From the NCBI GenBank assembly GCA_963846565.1, contig CAWJWL010000003.1, positions 682,001-746,000 of the forward strand: DNA of 64,000 nt, written 5' to 3'. The DNA comes from WHSW01 sp963846565. GTDB lineage: Bacteria > Actinomycetota > Thermoleophilia > Solirubrobacterales > 70-9. The translations under genes and the position numbers were made by a program. The notes under the pieces are model-generated. The model did no database searches, had not been told where the DNA came from, and worked only from the letters and a program-made list of their open reading frames with translations. Of the stretch, positions 59,256 to 64,000 are shown in pieces (within the stretch, counting starts at the first letter, position 1; each line of letters starts with the position of its first letter).

Positions 59256-60773
59256 TCAGTCGTCGTGGCCGTACGCGTTGCCGGAGGGCGGGCTGTCGTC
59301 CTCGCCGGCGCCCGGGCCACCGGAGTCGATCCCGGCGGCCTGCTGCGCGGCGGCGAGCTCTGCGGCGACCACGTCGCGCTGGTCGGGGTAGGCGAGGCGC
59401 CGCTCGAGGTACTCGATCGCCTCCTCCGGGCGACCGGCGAGCCGCAGCGCGTTGCCGAGGTTGAAGAGCGCGTAGTTCAGCGTGAGCTCGTCGCCGGAGC
59501 CCTCCAGCGCGGCGACAGCCTGCTCGAGCGCGGGGATCGCGGCCTCGGGATCGCCGGCGTCGATCAGGCTCTTGCCCTCGTCGTTCAGCGCGACGCCATC
59601 CGCGCCGACGCCACCGGGGACGCCGGTCTCCTCGGGCGCCGGGGCCGAAGCGGCCGGCGCCTCCGGCTCGTTCTTCGCCGAGGACGATCCACCGCCTCCG
59701 CTCGCAGCCGAACCCTGGTTCGCGGTGGAGTTGGCGCCGCGAGCACCCTCACCGCCACCGCCGTCCCCGCCTGCAAACGCGAGCACACCGGCGGCGAGCA
59801 GCGCCACGGCGCCGATGGCGCCCGCCGCAAGCCAGCGCCGGCGTGCGTCGCCTCCGCCGCGCGCGAGCGGCGCGCCGCCTGCCGGCGGCCCGGGCTCCTT
59901 TTGGCGGGCGGTAGTGCGCTCGCGAACGCGCGGCGGAGGCGGCGGCGGAGCGGCAACCGGTGCGTCCAGCGTGCGCGTCGCCTCCCCCGGCGGCTCGCTC
60001 TGCTCGCTTCGCTCGAGGTCGGCGAGCGCGATCGCCGCCGATGCCGGCCGCGCTTCCGGGTCGCGGTCGCGCAGGCGGTCGATCAGCCCCCACAGGGGTG
60101 CCGCGCCGCCACCGCCGCGGGCGCTGTCGGCGAGCACCATGCCGAGCGCGTAGAGGTCGGAGCGCTCACTCGCCGGCTCGCCACGCAACACCTCGGGGGC
60201 GAGGTAGCTCTCGGTGCCGATCACCCGCCCCGTTGCGGTGAGGCTGGTCCCGTCGCGGGGCAGGGCGATGCCGAAGTCGGTGAGCCGGGCATGCTCGTGC
60301 CGGTCGAGCAGCACGTTCTGCGGCTTCACGTCGCGGTGAAGGATGCCCGCCGCGTGGATGTGCCGCAGCGCCGAGAGCAGCTCGCGCGCGAGCCGCTCGA
60401 TCGGCGGCTGGCGGCCGGCCTTGACCTGCTCGGCGAGCGTGCCGCCGTCGATGTACTCCATCACCAGGTACGGCCGCGCGCCGGCGTCGAAGTCGTAGAC
60501 GCGAACCAGGTTCGGGTGCTGGAGCCCGGCGGCGAGGCGAGCCTCGCGGCGGAAGCGGCTCAGGTACTCCTGATCATCGGCGACGGTGTCGGAGAGCACC
60601 TTGACCGCGACCGGGCGGCCGAGGCGCTCGTCCGTGGCGAGCCACACCGCGGCCATCCCCCCGCGGCCGATCGAGTGCTCGAGCCGGTAGCGCTCGCCGA
60701 AGATCCGCCCAGGGGCCAACAGCGGCGGCTCGATTACCCCCGCTCCGTCGCTCTGCTCGTTCGACCTTCCCAC
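59256..60773 (-). CDS. Transmembrane serine/threonine protein kinase with extracytoplasmic TPR-like domain
   Basis: 505 residues, GTG start with AAGGGGAGGGG upstream. Kinase domain about residues 28-260: P-loop SIGRGGMAAVWLATDE, Lys in VAVKVL, HRDVKPQNVLL, LTDFGIAL and ESYLAPEVLRGE. A Pro-rich linker, a membrane helix (LAAGAIGAVALLAAGVLAFA, near residue 320) and a low-complexity Gly/Ser/Ala stretch follow. The C-terminal TPR-like part has ALFNLGNALRLAGRPEEAIE. It is a PknB-like kinase with an unusual outside domain, expected to sense an external cue. Confidence 0.9.
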   Translation of the reverse strand: MGRSNEQSDGAGVIEPPLLAPGRIFGERYRLEHSIGRGGMAAVWLATDERLGRPVAVKVLSDTVADDQEYLSRFRREARLAAGLQHPNLVRVYDFDAGARPYLVMEYIDGGTLAEQVKAGRQPPIERLARELLSALRHIHAAGILHRDVKPQNVLLDRHEHARLTDFGIALPRDGTSLTATGRVIGTESYLAPEVLRGEPASERSDLYALGMVLADSARGGGGAAPLWGLIDRLRDRDPEARPASAAIALADLERSEQSEPPGEATRTLDAPVAAPPPPPPRVRERTTARQKEPGPPAGGAPLARGGGDARRRWLAAGAIGAVALLAAGVLAFAGGDGGGGEGARGANSTANQGSAASGGGGSSSAKNEPEAPAASAPAPEETGVPGGVGADGVALNDEGKSLIDAGDPEAAIPALEQAVAALEGSGDELTLNYALFNLGNALRLAGRPEEAIEYLERRLAYPDQRDVVAAELAAAQQAAGIDSGGPGAGEDDSPPSGNAYGHDD

Positions 60774-60847
60774 GCACCCCTCCCCTTCCCCGCCGGGGCC
60801 CCCGCCTAACGTTGCTCGTGGCCGACGTGACTATCCTCCCCGCCTCG

Positions 60848-62317
60848 ATGGCCACCACCGCCACCGGGACCCGCGCGCCCGCCGAGGGCTTGACGAAGCG
60901 CTCGGGAGTCGAGCTCGCCGCCGCGATCCGCGCCGGGGAGGTGAGCGCCCGCGACGTGATCGACGCCCACATCGAGCTGATCGAGCGCCGGAACCCGCGA
61001 CTCAACGCCGTCGTCGCGACACGCTTCGAGCGCGCCCGCGAGGAGGCCGACGCTGCCGACGCCGCGGTCGCGAAGGCGGGCAAGCGAAAGAAGCTCCCGC
61101 CGCTGCTGGGCGTTCCGATGACGATCAAGGAGTCGTTCGCGCTCGACGGAATGCCGAACACGGCCGGATCACGCGACCGCGAACACGTCGTCGCCGACAG
61201 CTCGGCGACCGCGGTCCAACGGCTGATCGACGCGGGCGCGATCCCGCTCGGCGTCACCAACACGTCCGAGCTGACGCTCTGGATCGAGTCGCAGAACCCC
61301 GTCTGGGGTCGCACCAACAACGCGTATGACCTCGAGCGCACCGCGGGCGGCTCCTCCGGCGGCGAGGGTGCCGCGATCGGCTCCGGCTTCGCCGCGTTCG
61401 GCCTCGGCACCGACATCGGCGGCTCGATCCGTCTCCCCGCCTACTTCAACGGCTGCTTCGGCCACAAGCCGACGGGCTGCCTCGTCCCCTCCTCCGGGCA
61501 CTACCCGGCCCCGAACGAGCGCGGCGCCACGCTGCTCGGCGTCGGCCCGCTCGCTCGCCGAGCCGACGACCTGATGCCCGTCCTGCGCGCGATCGCCGGC
61601 CCCGACGGCGAGGACGCGACCGTACGCGAAGTCGACCTCGGCGACCCGGCCGATGTCTCGATCGAGGGACTCCAGGTGACGATCTCCGAAGACGCCTCGC
61701 TGCTGCCGGTCTCGGTCGAGCTCCGCAACGCCCGCATCCGCGCGGCGAAGGCGCTTCGCGATCGCGGGGCGATCGTGCGCCGGGTCTCGCTGCCGGCGGT
61801 GAAGACGGTGGTCCAGCCGTATCTGAACGCGATGCGGGAATCGGGCGCGATGCGCGAGATCCTCATCGCCGGCAACGCCGAGCTTCCCGGCTTCGGGCGG
61901 CTGTTCTCCGACGCGGTTCGCGGGCGCAGCCGCTACTCGACCCCGGTGCTGATGACGCTCGCGAGCGAGAACCTCGCCAACTACATGCCAGAGGCCCTCG
62001 AGCGCCAGGCGGCGGCGGCGGAGCGCTCGCTCGCCGCGCAGCTCAACGAAGCGATCGGCGACGGCATCCTCCTGCACCCGCCGTTCTCACGCGTCGTGCC
62101 GAGGCACGGCCGCACCGTCGGCCGTCCCTGGTTGCTCGCCCCGCAAGCCGTCTTCAACCTGGTTGGCCTTCCCGTTACCGAGGTCCCCCTCGGCCTCAAC
62201 GAGCGCGGCCTTCCGCTCGGCGTTCAGGTCGCCGCCGGCAAGGATCGCGACCACGTCGCGATCGCCGTCGCGCTCGAGCTCGAGCGGGCCTTCGGCGGTT
62301 GGCAGCCTCCCGCCTGA
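60848..62317 (+). CDS. Amidase signature (AS) family enzyme
   Basis: 489 residues from ATG 60848; GTG and TTG codons up to 36 nt earlier are possible. Triad: Lys94 in GVPMTIKESFA, Ser pair 169/170 in AGGSSGGEGAA, nucleophile Ser193 in GTDIGGSIRLPA. The C-terminal VFNLVGLPVTEVPLGLNERG is typical of FAAH-like/6-aminohexanoate-type amidases. Substrate unknown; not a GatA, since no gatB/C is nearby. Confidence 0.88.
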   Translation: MATTATGTRAPAEGLTKRSGVELAAAIRAGEVSARDVIDAHIELIERRNPRLNAVVATRFERAREEADAADAAVAKAGKRKKLPPLLGVPMTIKESFALDGMPNTAGSRDREHVVADSSATAVQRLIDAGAIPLGVTNTSELTLWIESQNPVWGRTNNAYDLERTAGGSSGGEGAAIGSGFAAFGLGTDIGGSIRLPAYFNGCFGHKPTGCLVPSSGHYPAPNERGATLLGVGPLARRADDLMPVLRAIAGPDGEDATVREVDLGDPADVSIEGLQVTISEDASLLPVSVELRNARIRAAKALRDRGAIVRRVSLPAVKTVVQPYLNAMRESGAMREILIAGNAELPGFGRLFSDAVRGRSRYSTPVLMTLASENLANYMPEALERQAAAAERSLAAQLNEAIGDGILLHPPFSRVVPRHGRTVGRPWLLAPQAVFNLVGLPVTEVPLGLNERGLPLGVQVAAGKDRDHVAIAVALELERAFGGWQPPA

Positions 62318-62379
62318 GGGAGTCCGGCTTACTCGCCGGTCTAGGTTCGTCTCACCTCGAACCGGGTACCGATGACGCG

Positions 62380-62502
62380 ATGGTCTCCCCACTCGCCTTC
62401 CTGTTGATCGTCGGCGGAGTCGCCCTCATCGCCGTGATCGCGGTCGCGGTGGTCGGCCGCTCGGCCCGACGCGAGCTCGACCGCCGCTACATGGCGCACT
62501 GA
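62380..62502 (+). CDS. 40-residue membrane peptide
   Basis: ATG 62380 begins MVSPLAFLLIVGGVALIAVI, a single membrane helix, and ends with a charged tail (GRSARRELDRRYMAH). Its stop overlaps the next start by one base (TGATG), a strong sign of translational coupling with the NAD(P)-binding protein. No ribosome site is clear. Family unknown. Confidence 0.55.
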   Translation: MVSPLAFLLIVGGVALIAVIAVAVVGRSARRELDRRYMAH

Positions 62503-63149
62503 TGGAGGTCGTCGTCCTCGGCGGCCACGGGAAGATCGGCCGCCGTCTGCTCGCCCTCCTGGCTGAGGGTGGGCACAAGGCTCGCGGGGTGATCCGCAAC
62601 CCGGACCACGCGCCGGATCTGGAGGAGATCGGGGCGACGCCGATCGTCTTCGACCTCGAGACCGAGGACGGGCTCGAGTCGCACCTCGCGAGTGCCACCG
62701 CGGTCGTCTTCGCCGCCGGTGCCGGACCGGGTAGCGGACCGGAGCGCAAGCGGACGGTGGATCTCGGCGGAGCGCTGAAGCTGATCGACGCCTGCCGCGC
62801 GGCGGGCGTGACGCGCTACCTGATGGTCAGCTCGATCAACGCCGACCGTCCGGAGCGCTGGAGCGAGCAGATGAGGCCCTACCTCGAGGCAAAGCGCGAC
62901 GCCGACGAGGCCGTGATCGCCTCCGGACTCAAATACACGGTCGTGCGGCCGGGAGTGCTGACGGACGACGAAGGCAGCGGACGAGTCGAGGTCGGCACGC
63001 CGCTCCCGGACTCGGGCTCGATCCCGCGCGCCGACGTCGCCGCAATGCTCTACGCGTTGCTCGAGGCACCGGCAACGGCCGGGCTGGCGTTCGACCTGAT
63101 CTCCGGCGAGACGCCGATAAGCGAGGCGATCGCCTCGCTTACGAGTTAG
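62502..63149 (+). CDS. NAD(P)-binding protein, atypical SDR (YwnB/NmrA-like)
   Basis: 215 residues. Opening VVVLGGHGKIGRRLLALLAE (GxxGxxG), then RGVIRNPDHAPDLEEIGATP, VVFAAGAGPGSGPERKRTVD, YLMVSSINADRPERW and YTVVRPGVLTDDEGSGRVEV. This is the atypical SDR group that binds NADP and includes flavin reductases and sensors. Start is coupled to the 40-residue membrane peptide, and the gene ends with a 4-base overlap on the convergent zinc-ribbon gene. Confidence 0.87.
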   Translation: MEVVVLGGHGKIGRRLLALLAEGGHKARGVIRNPDHAPDLEEIGATPIVFDLETEDGLESHLASATAVVFAAGAGPGSGPERKRTVDLGGALKLIDACRAAGVTRYLMVSSINADRPERWSEQMRPYLEAKRDADEAVIASGLKYTVVRPGVLTDDEGSGRVEVGTPLPDSGSIPRADVAAMLYALLEAPATAGLAFDLISGETPISEAIASLTS

Positions 63150-63568
63150 CGCCGAGTGGCGGGCTTCGCCTGAGCTTCGATCCGCCGGCGGCTCTTGACC
63201 ACAGCGGGAACGGAGCAGCGCACGACCTTGGCGATCTCGCCGTTGGGACGGTCGGGATCGCGGAGGATCTCGAAATCGAGGATCGCGGCGGCGCGGATCT
63301 TCGCCCGCTCCTCGCGCGTGGTGTCCTCGGGAGCCTTCTCGATTGCGCGCTCGGCGGCCTCGGCGCGCCGGCAGCGCAGGCAGTGAGAGCCGACATCGCC
63401 CGTCTTCGACCAGCCCGCCGGCGCGGACTTGCGCTCGTGACCGGGCATGTAGGTGATCGTCACGTCGCAGCGCTCGCAGCGCCACTTCTGCGACGTCTTC
63501 GACTTCGTCTTCGTGACGGGCTTGCTCGCGGCGGTCTTAGCGCCGTGTTGGGCGGCAGCGGAAGGCAA
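63146..63568 (-). CDS. Zinc-ribbon and helix-turn-helix protein
   Basis: 140 residues from TTG 63568, chosen because AAGGAG lies 9-10 nt upstream; upstream frame has none. A basic linker (KPVTKTKSKTSQKWR) precedes the CERC ... CLRC zinc ribbon (residues 30-70). A helical part (EKAPEDTTREERAKIRAAAI) and an HTH-like segment (NGEIAKVVRCSVPAVVKSRR) follow. It probably binds nucleic acid. I do not know a named family. Confidence 0.65.
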   Translation of the reverse strand: MPSAAAQHGAKTAASKPVTKTKSKTSQKWRCERCDVTITYMPGHERKSAPAGWSKTGDVGSHCLRCRRAEAAERAIEKAPEDTTREERAKIRAAAILDFEILRDPDRPNGEIAKVVRCSVPAVVKSRRRIEAQAKPATRR

Positions 63569-63913
63569 GTTCTTTCGGCTCCTTGGTCGAGTGACGATTA
63601 ATCGGAATCCAGCGACCCCGAATGCACTCGAGCGGCGCACGGTGGTACGGATCCGTCGGCCGGCCCCTGCGGCTAGCCGCTCCGTCATACGGTAGCAAAC
63701 ACTCGTTCCCCCCCGGCGGATCCGCTTGAAAAAGCCGCAAATTGCGACCAAGGCGGAGCGCGTGGCGAATCGTCGCGAAGGATGTTTGTACGGTCGGACA
63801 ATCCGACTCGGGGAGTCGATCCCTAGCCTGGCGCCGACACAACCACGACTTTGAACGAAGCGCGCCCGCTCCGCACCGGGCGCGCTGCGCTAGCTCAGGA
63901 GGAACAAGGAGAG
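63569..63913. other. 345-bp intergenic region with a leader hairpin
   Basis: Between the divergent zinc-ribbon gene and the last gene there is no supported ORF. At 63861-63886 GCGCGCCCG and CGGGCGCGC form a perfect 9-bp stem with an 8-base loop, ending 27 nt before the next start codon, close to the ribosome site. A palindromic GACTC/GAGTC pair is near 63804-63817. Confidence 0.5.
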
Positions 63914-64000
63914 ATGACGACCATCCGCCAGAAAAACGTCGAATCCGCGCAGTGGAGCCCGAACGGCGAGGCCCTTGGGACCCTCGATCTGACCAAGGAC
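63914..64000 (+). CDS. Start of an unidentified gene (partial)
   Basis: ATG 63914 with AAGGAG directly upstream (and a second AGGAGG further back) opens MTTIRQKNVESAQWSPNGEA and 9 more codons to the edge of the window. No family can be assigned from 29 residues. The start context is strong, so the gene is likely real. Confidence 0.6.
   Translation, partial: MTTIRQKNVESAQWSPNGEALGTLDLTKD

Overview
The window is high-GC DNA with dense gene packing, many GTG and some TTG starts, and many 4-base stop/start overlaps (GTGA or ATGA). Several families point to an actinobacterium, most likely Thermoleophilia/Solirubrobacterales: repeated small SnoaL-like proteins opening MSEENVE and closing ALEAAGLSE, several SHOCT-tail proteins, a DUF6325/SHOCT gene pair and an SGDIKN-type secreted repeat protein. 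This placement is inference from family content, with no marker gene searched.

Layout. 1-6.6 kb (minus) is one tightly overlapping operon: kdd, a hotdog thioesterase, kce, a TetR regulator, an LD-carboxypeptidase, a peptide-binding protein and a DppB-like permease that runs off the left edge. Opposite it, across a perfect 14-bp palindrome, lies an acetylpolyamine/HDAC-like deacetylase. Together they suggest uptake of (cell-wall) peptides linked to catabolism of a diamino acid. 7.8-21.9 kb holds secreted and soluble hydrolases (NodB deacetylase, DUF3089, RBBP9-like, CocE/X-Pro peptidase, alpha/beta hydrolase), two flavoenzymes (Baeyer-Villiger-type monooxygenase with a TetR; flavin amine oxidase), a VOC protein, a DHFR-like reductase and a DHA2 exporter, with gene relics between them. 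22-25.3 kb is a group of SHOCT-tail proteins plus DUF6325 and a CYTH-like protein.

25.4-28.5 kb holds two genes (holin-domain phosphodiesterase; AI-2E-type permease) whose frame moves by almost exclusively +1 steps many times. This looks like locally poor sequence rather than real decay. 28.7-34.1 kb has another DHFR-like reductase, an amidase, a YVTN-type beta-propeller, a nucleotidyltransferase and a hydrolase. 34.2-42.1 kb is dominated by SnoaL-like genes, intact and broken. Four of them share the motif CGAGATACT 7-9 nt before ATG, which would give leaderless mRNAs. Among them lie a large LuxR/ATPase regulator and a secreted RCC1-type propeller built from seven exact 117-bp units.

42.1-45.7 kb has a MarR regulator facing a frameshifted yceI across two palindromes, the initiator tRNA, a TetR/DUF2867 operon with a 20-bp palindrome over its start codon, and an SDR. 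45.7-56 kb has DUF1330, a CsbD/coiled-coil pair, a cNMP-FAD oxidoreductase, a metallo-hydrolase/Ppx pair, a secreted repeat protein, an orphan molybdopterin oxidoreductase, and small EthD, PNPOx, GNAT and PRC-barrel proteins. 56-64 kb has a MarR regulator facing a three-gene ABC exporter, a Ser/Thr kinase with a TPR-like tail, an amidase, a 40-residue membrane peptide coupled to an NAD(P)-binding protein, a zinc-ribbon/HTH protein, and the first 29 codons of a further gene.

Starts were chosen from overlaps, Shine-Dalgarno sequences and family alignment from memory. No database search was possible.
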